Shown: positions 27,001 through 34,350, counted from the first letter of the stretch. The stretch: DNA of 64,000 nt from Kuschelorhynchus macadamiae (GCA_030620095.1 JAUTXW010003606.1:167501-231500), one strand, 5' to 3'. Program-made: numbers and translations. Notes: generated by a model from the sequence alone, not told the origin.

Positions 27001-30000
27001 GCCATTAATTTATTAACAGATATAATAAGATAATATCAATTTGTACATTATCTGTAAGTTACAAAGTTTATTAAAAAAATGCCAGATATTATTTGCTGGT
27101 AGATATCCAGATAAACAGAAACTGTCACGTAACAGTTTTAAACGAATAATGGAATATTTCAAAAATTTTGGCACTGTTAAGGCGCTTACTGTTTTTATTT
27201 ATTTTTTATTTATTATTGTTTAAGATTTTGTTTTTAATTTTTTTTTAGGAAAACTCTTATACTGATATCGTGAACAATATTTTATTATTAAATAACCGTA
27301 ACTAATGCTTACTAAGACAAGACAACAATTAACACTAAGAACTATTGCAGTAAGTTTCGTATATGTCCACCATTTTGGGCAATACACGTTATGGAAACTG
27401 TTTCTAAATGAAATTGCATTCTGCACAAACTGACCTTCATCAAGGAAAATAACACGTACTTAGATTATGTGCCGCAATTCATTCACCCCATAAGAAATAA
27501 TCCATAGGAGTCAAGTCTGGACTCCTGGGTGGTCAAGCAAGATTGCCGTTTTCCCCAATCCAGTATTGGTAACGATAAGATAAGTAGTTGGATATTTCTT
27601 GACTCCTATGGTAAGGAGCACCATTCTGTTTCCATATTAATAATAATAATAATAATAATAATACGTTTATTAGCACTTCGTACATTTCGTATAGGTACAG
27701 GTATTTAAGTAAGCTTGCACTAATAGGTCATTTAATCAGGTTTCCCAACAGAGGCAGGAGCTGTTGAGGCCTGATAACTCTATCTTACGCTTAAATAATA
27801 AATAACTGAGAAGAGAAAAGAAGAAACAGTAAGAAAAGGAGGAGAAAGAGAGAGAGAAAAGAGTGACTGGTGGAGAGAGAAAGAGTAGGAAGATACAGAG
27901 AAAATTTCCCTTACTGGCAGACACTTAGAGGCTGCACGTTAATTTTTTTAATAGCTAATTTAGACCATGAATTGAAATTTATAAATTAAGCATTTTTTTC
28001 CATCTTTTAAGGGAACAACGAATGATTTTTTAACTTTTTCCTAAATGTTACGCAACTACACGAAAAGTCGGGTGAGTATTTATTTATGAGAGAGGCAGCA
28101 ACGTACGAAAATGATCTTTTGTAAAATTCTTTTCGATGTTCGGGAATATTAAGAAGCGTTTTACGTCGAATGTTTAAACTGTGGACATGTATTCAAAATG
28201 TTAGTTTACTTAAAAGGTATGGTGGACACTCATACTTAATTATTTTAAAAATAAAGCACAATGAATGTAGTACACGACCATTATAAATGTTTAGCCAGCC
28301 CAATTCATGCAGTTTATAGGTAATCCTTTGACGACGTCTAATTTCAAATATATAGCGCAGACACGAATTCTGCAATTTTTGGACACGCTGAATGTCCCGA
28401 CTGTACAAATTTGGACCATAAATGTTATCACAAAAATTAAATAGAGATAGTATAAGGGAATCGCACAACAAAAAACTTTGATTTCTTCGAAAACACTGGT
28501 AAACTCTACAAAAATCTTTTTTTCTGGATGTAGTCTTAGAGGGAATTTGGTAACATAACTTCTTAGCGCCAACACTGGGCTCGACGAATAACATTCCAGC
28601 ATCGACTCTTTCTTCTGGGGTATACATTGTATAACTTTAGCATATTAATAAAAATAAAGCAAAATAACAATAATAATAAAGAGTGACTAGGTTAGGCGGC
28701 AAAAGAAACTGTCAAACGTTAATTTCCAAACTCACAGGAAGCCACATTGTGACATTTCTGTAGTATTCAACTGTTTTTTTTTCGCCGCGCCTCGCCTTCA
28801 TGGCCAACTACTAACAAAACTTAAAAACAGTAGGTATGCCATTTTTACAATGGAAAAATGTTTAATTGCCCATTCGGCAACTAAACATTTTTGGAATAGA
28901 CAATTTTATACAAAATTACCTTTATTTTTAATGCTAAATAAGATAATATTATTAAAATAGGGGGTTTCCATTTAAAAAAAAATGACTTTACGATTTTTTC
29001 TTAATTTTTATACATGCCCACGAAACACTAAACACCCTGTAAATAAATTTTTGTATTTAATATTTTTTGCTATCTCTTACAGGTCCTGAGATAAAGTATA
29101 CACGGGCCACCCTGTATCTAAATAATAAGCAGAATGTTTGTCGTTAATTGTATAGCGGTTATTGACCTAATACTGAATAGATTCTTAGACTACTTGTTTT
29201 CAAAAAGGATATTTTTAATGTTTCTATAACAAAAAATAAAACAAAAACGTCATTTTATTTACCTTGAAATATGGACTAGCCGCCGCCAGTACCACTCGGT
29301 GTGCGTGGTAGAGCTCTGACCCTACTTCTAGTGTGACGTCTGTCAACATCCGATGACTTCGCATCATGTCCATTGCCTGTAATTTGGAACTGTTTTAAGT
29401 TGTATGAGAATTTTATAAAATAACCGAAATTTCAATATTATTTTGAATTGAAAATAATAAGCAAATCTTGTGGCGTCTTTTATATATCGTATAAATGTGA
29501 ATCCCACTTATATAATAAGCAAAATTAATCGAATTAATTTTAAATATGATGAACGATTTTTAACGATTTTAGGTCAGCTCATTTCAACAATTTTGTGAAC
29601 TGGGTAAGTAAAAACACAGAATTTGGTTTGTGTTAGTCTCATAATGGACGAAATTCTATAATTTTTATCCTGTCTGATGAATGAGACAACTAAGCAGTGT
29701 TGCCAGTATGGGCGATTTTATAATCAAATGTTAGTCACAGTTTTGAAGTGTACGATTTTCATTGTCATTGTAATGTAATTTGTCGTTGTTTATCCAGTTT
29801 TTACCGTTCAATTAAACTACTAATTAAAGAAAATTTGTTCCATTCAATATTCTTAAGAGGATGGCAAGGGATAAGTTTTAAGGGATATTTATCACTTTTC
29901 CTTAGATTTAAATTACTGTTTTTTCGATTGGTTAGAACCAGAATCCTTTGACGACGCCAAAAAACATCATCAACTATTTTATAAAGCTGATTGCTAGTCT

Positions 30001-31771
30001 AGAATGAAAGATGTTTCCAGGATGGATTTACCAGGACCCAACCTGGTCTAGGTGCTGAGGCTATAACAAGCCACCGCCCCTTGTTACAGAATACAGAATG
30101 AGTTATATTTGTGAATTTTCGCACAGATCAAGGAACGTTTCTCAAATGGTCACGATTTAGAATTAGAGTAAAACGCAAATTTTACTAACATTCATAAATA
30201 GGCCTGAAAAATAGTACAACAATCATTTATGACATGCTATAAGAAAAATCCTTGTACAAGTTTTTTAAGTAAATCTAAATAATGTTATTTTAAAAAATCC
30301 ACACCAGAAATATTTGCAGAAAATATGTAAATTATTATCTAAAATGGTCAAAGTGGACTAAGACTAAATTATTATTAAAATTGAGGTTATTAATAATTAT
30401 CAGTGGCGGCTCTTCCATAGGATCATTTGGTCAATGACCCCCCAAAAATATTTCAGAAAGTAAATTATTCGTTAAACGCGAACCTTGAGAAAAGTTAAAT
30501 ACGCTACACTATTAGCCGCGTGCGGAGGTTCGAATATTCTCGTTGCGTTCCTTAGGCATAATTAAATACGCTACACTAAGCTAGGCTGGGCAGTGAATTA
30601 CCCTGATTGTTAAAGCTTGACGAAATATAAAGATTTCACGGCTACCGAGTGGCAGCCGAACGTGATAGCAAATGAAATATGACATCGCAATTTGTGTCAT
30701 CAGCCGGTCTCTTCTCATAATTCGATCGGTCGCGGCATCACGTCGGCATACGGAAGTTCAGTTGTTCAGAGGTCGCGCGGTCGATATTCTAACTCGATAT
30801 TGTTTCGGACGTTTTTAATCGACGAAAATTGATTTATATACTGTTTTTTGTAATATATATTTTTTATTTTGATGATTCATGTGTCAGTTGGAAATATACA
30901 GGAAATAAAATGTTGGTAGTGACTAGTGCAAAAAACATAAACAACTAAAAAGTGCTTACGAACTTCATTTTGCAAAAATAACTAATTTCAAGGTGGTCTA
31001 TGTTTGAGTTGTGAATGTAATGATATAAAATGTCGGTAGTGCAAAAAATTAAACAACTAAAGAGTGCTAACCAACTTAATTTTGAGAAAATAACTGAATT
31101 CAAGGTAAGTTGTCGCAATTGGCCAGAACTTAGTATACGACAAACTAGTAAAGACAAAAATAAAGAGAAACTTCTGCAAAAGTATAAACGATTTAGCTAA
31201 CTGGATATGTGGTTGTGAAGTCTCTAACTCATTTTACTGTTATGTTTGTTTGTTGTTTTCTAAGAACTCGTCGGACTCATTATGGTAAAAAACCGGTGTT
31301 AAAGACTTAAAACACTTAAAAGAAAAAATAAAAAAACATGCGTTTTCTGTTTTCTTCTAAAGAGAATTTAAAGCTCAATTTAAAAATAAGATATTTATTT
31401 TTATTTTAAGTATGCCTATTTTTAAATTTGTTATTGACCTCCCAATATAATTCACCACGAGCCGCCACTGATAATTATACAGCCAGAACTATTTTAACAA
31501 TAAAAACCATATAAAGTCTTATTAGGTGGTAAAATATTATCATGGGCTGTTTTCAGTATAAGACAAATAAGTAACAAAAATATATACTAAAAACATAAAA
31601 CAATATTTACGTCACAAAAGCAAGAAATACCTTCATGGCATCCTTGAGGTAATCAATCATCATGAATGACATATCCACCTGGTCGCTGCTAGTGCTACTA
31701 TGGCTACCCGCGCTTTTCGGACATCCGTTCCTCGAGCGGCTGTAGCCTGTAGAGTCATCATCGCCCTCCAT
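8757..31771 (-). CDS. Keap1: Keap1, BTB-BACK-Kelch adaptor of Cul3 ligase (5' half, five exons)
   Basis: Five exons on the minus strand join in frame: 31771-31631, 29376-29263, 18506-18342, 9280-9131 and 9035-8757, giving 283 residues. The order is a Ser-rich N-terminus (1-47), BTB (about 55-140) and BACK (about 145-283). Diagnostic stretches are LTDVTLEVGSELYHAHRVVL, AMFTGGLKECEMSRVKLQGI, DPSNAIGIAHFAEQHGCMEL and VYNAVLKWVKYDEDNR, which match insect and vertebrate KEAP1 as I remember them. In the family, Keap1 binds CncC/Nrf2 through six Kelch repeats and presents it to Cul3 in the cytoplasm; electrophiles modify Cys residues and release the factor. The Kelch part is absent here and should lie left of the window. 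All exon boundaries are phase 0. The introns (about 2.3, 10.8, 9.1 and 0.095 kb) are full of transposons. The start ATG at 31771 is the only one before the BTB domain with an acidic MEGDDDS opening, ten bases after an acceptor, so a 5' untranslated exon must exist upstream. Confidence 0.92.
9131..9280 (-). CDS. Keap1: Keap1 exon 4 (BTB-BACK junction)
   Basis: Fifty codons lie between acceptor AAATTTTAG (9281-9289) and donor CAG|GTGAGT (9131/9130). It begins VPNVIQACCDFLERQLDPSN and ends NQYIERRFIQ. It contains the equivalents of human Cys171 (residue 148) and Cys196 (residue 172). The intron to exon 5 is only 95 bp, whereas the upstream intron is 9 kb. Confidence 0.93.
9281..9560. other. Keap1 intron sequence, nothing recognised
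   Basis: This is the 3' end of the intron before Keap1 exon 4, including its branch region and polypyrimidine tract. No frame or repeat is recognised. Confidence 0.5.
9560..10595 (+). repeat. ATGGCGG tandem-unit repeat with terminal hairpin
   Basis: Degenerate units recur with a shared AAAATGGCGGC core (near 9845, 9968 and 10088) and pieces such as GAGAAAACAT. The right end is a hairpin around 10568-10590 (ACTTTCCTCTTCCGAGGAAAGT). The same family appears at 34140-34350, 46485-47945 (reverse orientation) and 49380-49700. It encodes nothing. The terminal hairpin recalls Helitron 3' ends, but no CTRR follows it, so I leave it unclassified. Confidence 0.6.
10751..11108 (-). CDS. Unidentified nested gene start, two exons
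   Basis: Exon 1 has ATG at 11108 and encodes MVQQ plus one base before donor CAAG|GTGAGT (11096/11095). A 65-bp intron ends at acceptor CAGCAAG. Exon 2 (11030-10751) then gives DFLFQETFLIEDIFFTYFGS and continues open for 280 nt to donor CAG|GTAAAG at 10751/10750. Together they make 97 codons plus two bases. The frame can also be read upstream of the ATG (LDIAKLGALVDLT), so the true start may be earlier. The protein has conserved-looking Trp, Cys and aromatic residues (FVSWGLCENRRIYLCYIKI) and no signal peptide. I do not recognise it. It sits in the 9-kb Keap1 intron on the same strand. Its donor phase (2) would give a stop at once if spliced to Keap1 exon 4, so it is not an alternative Keap1 exon. 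Its next exon was not found before exon 4. It could be a decayed gene fragment. Confidence 0.5.
11382..13061. mobile_element. Non-autonomous Transib-like element, 1680 bp
   Basis: The element begins CACAGTGTGGTAAATCGGCC at 11382 and ends with the inverted counterpart, which read on the minus strand from 13061 begins CACAGTGAGTTAAATCGGCC. The inverted similarity extends about 40 bp through ACGACATAA. Both flanks carry the five bases CGCCG (11377-11381 and 13062-13066), a direct target duplication. Transib elements are known for CACWRTG-type ends resembling V(D)J recombination signals and for 5-bp GC-rich CGNCG duplications, and both hold here. The interior has no transposase, only short AT-rich frames, so it depends on an enzyme encoded elsewhere. 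A second copy lies at 56972-59462. Confidence 0.8.
13067..13931. other. Keap1 intron, no gene seen
   Basis: This is AT-rich intronic sequence between the Transib-like and Tc1 elements. The open stretch at 13490-13693 has no similarity that I recognise and is probably chance. Confidence 0.4.
13932..15279 (+). mobile_element. Tc1 element (DD34E) with long terminal inverted repeats
   Basis: Both ends read CAGTGACTCACAGCTTAAAT inward and are flanked by the TA target duplication (13930-13931 and 15280-15281). The inverted repeats extend for more than 100 bp: the left sequence around 13980-14040 (CTCAGTGGCTCAACATTCAT) is mirrored at 15175-15235. The interior carries one transposase gene on the plus strand. 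The element is complete end to end and was inserted in the large Keap1 intron in antisense orientation to that gene. Confidence 0.92.
14110..14976 (+). pseudogene. Tc1 transposase, DD34E, damaged
   Basis: The open part starts at 14218 (MCAEVDRHFGKRCNPDTIRR, the second helix-turn-helix). Its N-terminal extension at about 14110-14217 is present but frameshifted. The catalytic residues are in FADETKINQFGSNG, in FYHDNDPKDTSYRV (usually QQDNDPKHTS in the family) and in QSPDLNVIENLW. I count 34 residues between the second Asp and the Glu. One in-frame TAA at 14854 interrupts the frame, which then continues as KKITEAWNTISPEYTRKLVE to a normal end at 14976. Few lesions suggest recent inactivation. 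The enzyme would be nuclear and would cut at TA sites. Confidence 0.88.
15282..15571. other. Keap1 intron spacer
   Basis: A short AT-rich spacer between the Tc1 element and the DD41D foldback. Nothing was recognised. Confidence 0.4.
15572..18291 (-). mobile_element. DD41D-type element, foldback derivative
   Basis: The inverted ends (AGGTCTTCCATTGAGGAGGA and its mirror AGGGTCTTCCATTGAGGAGG) are flanked by TA at 15570-15571 and 18292-18293. The terminal repeats match for about 115 bp. The interior is a large palindrome (see 16565-17760) with only the last part of a transposase. The element ends 50 bp downstream of the Keap1 exon 3 splice donor. Confidence 0.8.
16565..17760. repeat. Internal palindrome of about 600-bp arms
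   Basis: The left arm (about 16565-17170) and right arm (about 17200-17760) are inverted copies, centred near 17185. Both carry the same transposase tail, ending NENIDEIMEKIV. On the minus strand at 16747-16565 the motif NSPDFSLLGTFLW is seen, with Gly where the third catalytic Asp is expected. The transcript would fold into a long hairpin. Confidence 0.8.
18342..18506 (-). CDS. Keap1: Keap1 exon 3 (BTB domain, C-terminal half)
   Basis: Fifty-five codons lie between acceptor TTTAACTAG (ending at 18507) and donor CAG|GTAAAT (18342/18341). It begins AMFTGGLKECEMSRVKLQGI and ends QLLPAATMLQ, phase 0 at both ends. The position of human sensor Cys151 is Thr128 here, with a Cys two residues later (residue 130). 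Transposon ends lie 50 bp to the left (18291) and 210 bp to the right (18716). Confidence 0.95.
18716..19746 (+). mobile_element. DD41D-type element, 3'-truncated
   Basis: The left end starts CAGGGTGTCCCATTTTCGTT after TA at 18714-18715. It has the usual structure of this group: a terminal repeat with ATACAG...ATGAAAATTTTG-like modules and a second internal CACCCCGTATA block near 19020. The interior carries the first part of a transposase gene and then stops at 19746, where another complete element begins. No right end was found. Confidence 0.65.
19285..19740 (+). pseudogene. DD41D transposase, N-terminal relic
   Basis: Two coding blocks can be read: EEKYDMLFCFAQSNEDVNEA and, after a disrupted stretch that probably was a short intron, KYPERRQPFDITFLRMKRNL followed by SKTYNKENEKNVVNVLASM. 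The same blocks (SNEN..EA, YPERRQPN, RTKTYNKENREAEE) occur in the element at 23066-24196, which identifies this as the helix-turn-helix region. A stop and frameshifts follow, and the catalytic part is absent. Confidence 0.6.
19747..21769 (+). mobile_element. DD41D-type element, complete, 212-bp terminal repeats
   Basis: Both ends read CAGGGTGATTCATGAGGAAA inward and are bounded by TA (19745-19746 and 21770-21771). The inverted repeats match almost base for base for about 212 bp, down to ATACGGGGGTTTTTTGGTAT. The interior holds one transposase on the plus strand. High arm similarity points to a fairly recent insertion. Confidence 0.92.
20157..21222 (+). pseudogene. DD41D transposase, frameshifted
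   Basis: The first frame (20157-20702) starts MPVIFSHREYADMIFVYSFC. It contains an N-terminal helix-turn-helix (RRIADTYQITQSST) and the first catalytic motif FTDEAQFTRDGINNLHNEHRW. A stop at 20700 and a frame change precede VWCGMLNGHLIDPFIIDGSL. The second Asp is in YLQHDGASAHYS and the third in RSPDLNPLDYCLWG; I count 41 residues between them. A second stop sits at 20983. The IS630/Tc1/mariner superfamily enzyme would act at TA sites. Three lesions make it non-functional as it stands. Confidence 0.85.
21772..22409. other. No gene seen
   Basis: AT-rich spacer between two complete DD41D elements, within the Keap1 10.8-kb intron. No recognisable end, frame or repeat. Confidence 0.4.
22412..24746 (-). 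mobile_element. DD41D-type element, complete, about 450-bp terminal repeats
   Basis: Both ends start CAGGGTGTCCGGATTTGGTT after TA (22410-22411 and 24747-24748). Inverted arms 22412-22860 and 24290-24746 match closely for about 450 bp and contain the modular ATGAAAATTTTGTTTACGGC and ATACAGGG blocks. The interior carries a spliced transposase gene on the minus strand. The right TA is shared with the next element. Confidence 0.92.
23066..24196 (-). pseudogene. DD41D transposase with 54-bp intron, catalytic Asp lost
   Basis: The start ATG at 24196 gives MEENQTFEPYEK. A 54-bp intron (24089-24036, AACAG|GTAAAT to TTATTTAG) joins ASEMYFN to RYPERRQPN. The helix-turn-helix region follows, then the first catalytic motif VIWSDEAHFSNSGILNRHN. 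A stop and frame change lie near 23600. The second half has YFRQDGVPAHNSG and PPRSPDLSILNFFLW. The third catalytic residue, 41 residues after the second Asp, is Asn instead of Asp. An early stop also lies in PYEK-stop. The gene is therefore inactive, though its architecture is complete. Confidence 0.85.
24749..25278. mobile_element. 530-bp MITE with CAGGGTTATT ends
   Basis: A perfect 25-bp inverted repeat starts CAGGGTTATTTTTTATAATT at each end. It is bounded by TA at 24747-24748 and 25279-25280. Those two TA dinucleotides are also the flanks of the neighbouring elements on either side, so nothing separates the three. The interior has no coding capacity. It is presumably mobilised by a DD41D or related transposase. 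Confidence 0.85.
25892..26830. mobile_element. Penelope-like element pair, inverted, truncated
   Basis: The minus-strand part (25892 to about 26410) carries the C-terminal GIY-YIG endonuclease tail (AHLRYGRTEKSSVAQHALEN to LLDNGAVGCNQV) and the terminal block with GCGAAACGCGCGTCCAGAA-type sequence. From about 26411 to 26830 the same sequence returns on the plus strand, giving a foldback about 940 bp long. The right edge ends in CCACCACAGGTTCCAGTG, also found at 50741. It was inserted into the left terminal repeat of the DD41D element. Inverted, 5'-truncated partner copies are typical of Penelope elements. Confidence 0.8.
27041..27185 (+). pseudogene. DD41D transposase N-terminal scrap
   Basis: The frame contains GRYPDKQKLSRNSFKRIMEY followed by FKNFGTVKA. 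This is the linker of the paired helix-turn-helix domain (YPxR ... FxR ... FxxxGSV) seen in this transposase group. A matching C-terminal scrap lies on the opposite strand at 27470-27610, so the element is internally rearranged. Confidence 0.5.
27470..27610 (-). pseudogene. DD41D transposase C-terminal scrap
   Basis: On the minus strand the sequence reads QNGAPYHRSQEIS, then YWIGENGNLA, a stop, and PPRSPDLTPMDYFLWGE. The third catalytic Asp is present and the second is replaced by Asn. It is a short relic with at least one stop. Confidence 0.6.
27636..28640 (-). pseudogene. 5'-truncated non-LTR retrotransposon (LINE) with (TTA)n tail
   Basis: On the minus strand from about 28627 the frame encodes the end of a reverse transcriptase ORF: RRNQSFLLCDSLILSLFNFC, DNIYGPNLYSRDIQRVQKLQ, then LHELGWLNIYNGRVLHSLCF. 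After a frame break the tail HSLNIRRKTLLNIPEHRKEF and RSFSYVAASLINKYS follows. About 300 bp of 3' untranslated sequence ends in a TTA repeat (27636-27663), which fits clades that end in short tandem repeats rather than poly(A). The catalytic reverse transcriptase core and endonuclease are missing. It lies inside the DD41D element. Confidence 0.75.
29117..29262. other. Short intron remainder before Keap1 exon 2 donor
   Basis: Unremarkable AT-rich sequence linking the right end of the DD41D element to the donor GTAAAT of Keap1 exon 2. Confidence 0.5.
29263..29376 (-). CDS. Keap1: Keap1 exon 2 (BTB domain, N-terminal half)
   Basis: Thirty-eight codons lie between acceptor AAATTACAG (ending at 29377) and donor AAG|GTAAAT (29263/29262). 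It encodes AMDMMRSHRMLTDVTLEVGS followed by ELYHAHRVVLAAASPYFK, the first strand, helix and dimer-forming part of the BTB fold. Phase 0 at both ends. The frame is too short to stand out in a simple frame scan and was found by joining exons 1 and 3. Confidence 0.95.
29377..30400. other. Keap1 first coding intron, no gene seen
   Basis: The open stretch at 29748-29951 has no recognisable similarity. Nothing else was identified up to the hAT insertion. Confidence 0.4.
30401..31470 (+). mobile_element. Non-autonomous hAT element, 1070 bp, 8-bp target duplication
   Basis: The ends are CAGTGGCGGCTC and its exact mirror GAGCCGCCACTG. They are flanked by a perfect duplication ATAATTAT (30393-30400 and 31471-31478). 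The interior retains the start of a hAT transposase (about 31031-31230) with NFEKITEFKVS and PELSIRQTSKDKNKE, broken by stops, and a G+C-richer block at 30500-30830 also present in the copy at 57034. It inserted between Keap1 exons 1 and 2. Confidence 0.93.
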
Positions 31772-31781
31772 AATTTCTAAC
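31631..31781 (-). CDS. Keap1: Keap1 exon 1 of the coding region (N-terminus)
   Basis: The acceptor TTCCATTACAG ends at 31782; the exon has a ten-base untranslated leader and ATG at 31771. It encodes 47 residues beginning MEGDDDSTGYSRSRNG, rich in Ser, then DYLKDAMK, ending at donor AAG|GTATTT (31631/31630). Because an acceptor precedes the ATG, at least one upstream non-coding exon is implied. I could not place it with confidence. Confidence 0.88.
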
Positions 31782-32289
31782 CTGTAATGGAAACATATAT
31801 ATAATATATGATATATTTTTAACCGTCTAAAAGAATTCAACCCTATATACATATGTTTTTATATTTGGACAAACTACGATCTTAGATTTAAATATAATTT
31901 ACAGGGTGTACCACTTAAGATGACCTACTACCTTATCTCAGAAGTTGTACGACTTACAAAAAAGTTAAATACAAAAGTATCTTGATTTAATTTGATTTTT
32001 TAAATTATATTACTTTCATTTATCCAATGTGTTTTAATTGCTCTAACCAGGTATTAACTTTCTTATTTTAACTGGAAGATCCTGTAAATTTACAAATATT
32101 TTAGTAAATCTTCCAAATACAAGCCGAGCAATCACTTTGAAATGATCTTTTCTCGTTTTATGTTAATGGGGCGATCTATAAAGGTAATCAAAATCTAGAT
32201 CTCCAAACAATTTTACATATTTTTCGTGACAATTTAAACAGATTAAACTATGCGATTACATTTTTATAATTTAGACTGATAAACGATCA
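31782..32289. other. Upstream Keap1 region with a worn DD41D-type end
   Basis: An ACAGGGTGTACCACTTAAGA block starts near 31902 and continues with ACCTTATCTCAGAAGTTGTA, matching the terminal module of the element at 25281. No right end or transposase is associated with it. Confidence 0.45.
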
Positions 32290-33060
32290 ATATTACATTC
32301 CTGATCTAAGGTGGCTGTGAAACAAATAAAACGCCACAGCTGCCGTTATTTTATTAACCTTGTAATTACTAAGGTACTTAGGTGCAGAATTATTATTATT
32401 CTTATTTTGGTGGTTTTTTCTCGCAGAGTGCGGTGTATCTATAGTCATCGGCCGAAGCAAGATGAATTTACGAACTATCGGACAGGTGGACAGGCCGAGA
32501 GTAACTATATTTCTTGATAACATTTAGGGACAATGCCGGTGGTAGATATCACTATAGGGACAATGACGACACTTTCTTGTCGAATTTCAAGTGCAAGGTC
32601 AGCATATTTTCCTAATTTATATTGTATTATTTCTTAAATGTTATTGGAATTTGGAACGGCGATATCGATCAAAAAAGTTATTCTTGCAACAAGGATTATA
32701 TCAGGTCGATTTGATGGAACAGTCTTGTCTGCTGGCACTGATCTGTGCCAATAGAGTTGAGCACTTTCATTTTCCACAATATTCTCAGGCATGTGAGGGA
32801 TGTACTGGTAGTAGGGGATATTAATGGTAGTGACTTTAAAAAGCTTTGCTAATTGGAGATTGATGATTTTAGCAAAACAGTTGTGATAATTCAGGTATTC
32901 GATATGTGACAGAGATGTGCAGCCGGCAGTTATATGTTGGATGGTTTCCTATCTTTCAAGATATATTCTGCACTTGTCGTCTATAATGTTGTTGTCCTTG
33001 ACGATATATTTTAAATAATTCCTTATAGGTATCACCCAAGAACCTTAAACCACACAGGAT
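32290..33060 (-). pseudogene. LINE fragment, C-terminal region of the polyprotein
   Basis: On the minus strand a degenerate frame reads DDKCRIYLERQETIQHITAG, then YLNYHNCFAKIINLQLAKLF, INIPYYQYIPHMPENIVENE, and YWHRSVPADKTVPSNRPDII. This is the conserved tail of non-LTR retrotransposon ORF2 found in many insects, downstream of the reverse transcriptase, including a zinc-knuckle-like CRxCxxxxETIQHI. The final stretch ends with a weak match to TCxIVRKFI. Frameshifts are present. Clade not determined. Confidence 0.65.
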
Positions 33061-33667
33061 AGTTACATCGGCGATTTATTTCAGTCAGTTTAGCGGGAGC
33101 GAGCCTTGCTGCAGTGACGTCGCCTGGCCTACTCGAAACCAGTTTATTGCGTTATTTCTATACGAGGATAATATGGTTTAGCTTTTTGATGCTGTTATTT
33201 TGATTTTTAATGCAATAAATTTCGACAAATTTTATATTAAATTAATAGAGCAACATTACCATATGAATTTCTGTCAATAAGCAATGGTCAATTGCTCTTC
33301 AAAATGTTTTAGAAATTCATATTTGAACATAAAAATAAATGATTAGGAAATAATTTAAACATTACGTCAAGACAAAAATATATTATTATGAGCGCCTTCT
33401 TAATTCATGAAATTTTGTTATGTTATGTACTTTTATGATAGGATGCCCCAAATCGTTACAAAGAAATAAGCGCTTTTCCGTAATTTAGGTTCCTAAACGT
33501 ATTAATTTAAAAAGTAAATAGGTAAGGTGATTCTCAATTAGGAAAGTAAAAAAACACGATATTGCGATTTTTTAATCATTTTTACTATAAAATAATCCGG
33601 CTAATTTACACAAACTCGCGGCATGTTGATCAAAACTCTCCAATTCTCAAATACGAACGGCTCTCGA
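33061..33667. other. No gene seen
   Basis: Sequence upstream of Keap1 without recognisable features. Confidence 0.4.
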
Positions 33668-34111
33668 TCAACTGGTAGTTGAAATACAACTAACTAACAT
33701 TTTAGGATCTATATTATAAGTATTTAAAAAAACCCTTACAAAGTACACCTGGTATACTAAATCCAGGTATTTCTCATTTAATAGTCGAACTCTCCATGGC
33801 TGGATACTTGACAAACGCACAATAATTTGTGTATCTGTCAAAGCAGGATCAAACGACTGGTTTACTTGACCAATAATCTTCACTTGTTTATTTGGTTGTC
33901 GGTAAATATGGTACAAGTCAAAGCGTCCTTGTGTCATTGGCAAGTCCACTCGACTCGACAAATATTGCCAATTAATTATCGTTTTACTTCTTTTTGAAGG
34001 ATTAATTATTTTAAATTTATATATGTGTTGTAAAAATCGAGAATTTCTCAGTTTACATGTAAAAGAAGCTGTTATATGGTGCTCAAGGCATCCGGACCAC
34101 GAAAATAGCAA
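33668..34111 (-). CDS. Unidentified open frame, 147 codons, doubtful
   Basis: An uninterrupted frame begins MLFSWSGCLEHHITASFTCK. Its central part (NWQYLSSRVDLPMTQGRFDL, LSSIQPWRVRLLNEKYLDLV) has protein-like composition. A possible donor CCAG|GTGTAC lies after LDLVYQ near 33750. I recognise no family. It could be one exon of an unidentified gene, transposon remains or chance. There is no supporting start context. Confidence 0.25.
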   Translation of the reverse strand: MLFSWSGCLEHHITASFTCKLRNSRFLQHIYKFKIINPSKRSKTIINWQYLSSRVDLPMTQGRFDLYHIYRQPNKQVKIIGQVNQSFDPALTDTQIIVRLSSIQPWRVRLLNEKYLDLVYQVYFVRVFLNTYNIDPKMLVSCISTTS

Positions 34112-34139
34112 TTCTGTTAACGATGCTTAGAAAAGTATT

Positions 34140-34350
34140 GAAAGCACAATAAAGCATTAAAATCGGGTAAGTAGTATGCCGCGTAAAGACAAATCGACAG
34201 AGAGACAGCCAGACAGACCGGCGGAATTGAGAAAACATGTTTTTCGGTATTTAGGGACCCAGAAACGTAAAGATCTGAAAAATTTCGGAGGGAGATTTTT
34301 GTTACGATTACAATACTTCCCTTTTACGAGGGAAGTAAAAAATCGATATT
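34140..34350 (+). repeat. Terminal part of the ATGGCGG/hairpin repeat family
   Basis: The sequence runs from AGAGAGACAGCCAGACAGAC through GAATTGAGAAAACATG and GGGACCCAGAAACGTAAAGA to a hairpin (TTCCCTTTTACGAGGGAA) near 34318-34338, then AAAAA. The same order appears reversed at 46485-46620. Confidence 0.7.

Larger units (their letters stand above)
25281..29114. mobile_element. DD41D-type element with nested insertions
   Basis: The ends are CAGAGTGGCCCGTTTATTAG on the left and the mirror of CAGGGTGGCCCGTGTATACT on the right, with TA at 25279-25280 and 29115-29116. The left arm (25281-25891, resuming at 26831-26905) pairs with the right arm (about 28768-29114) through CATTAAACATTTTTC, AAAATGCCATACCTAC and AGTTGGCCATGAAGGCGAGG. 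The left arm is split by a Penelope-like insertion. The core holds scrambled transposase pieces and a LINE tail. Confidence 0.75.
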
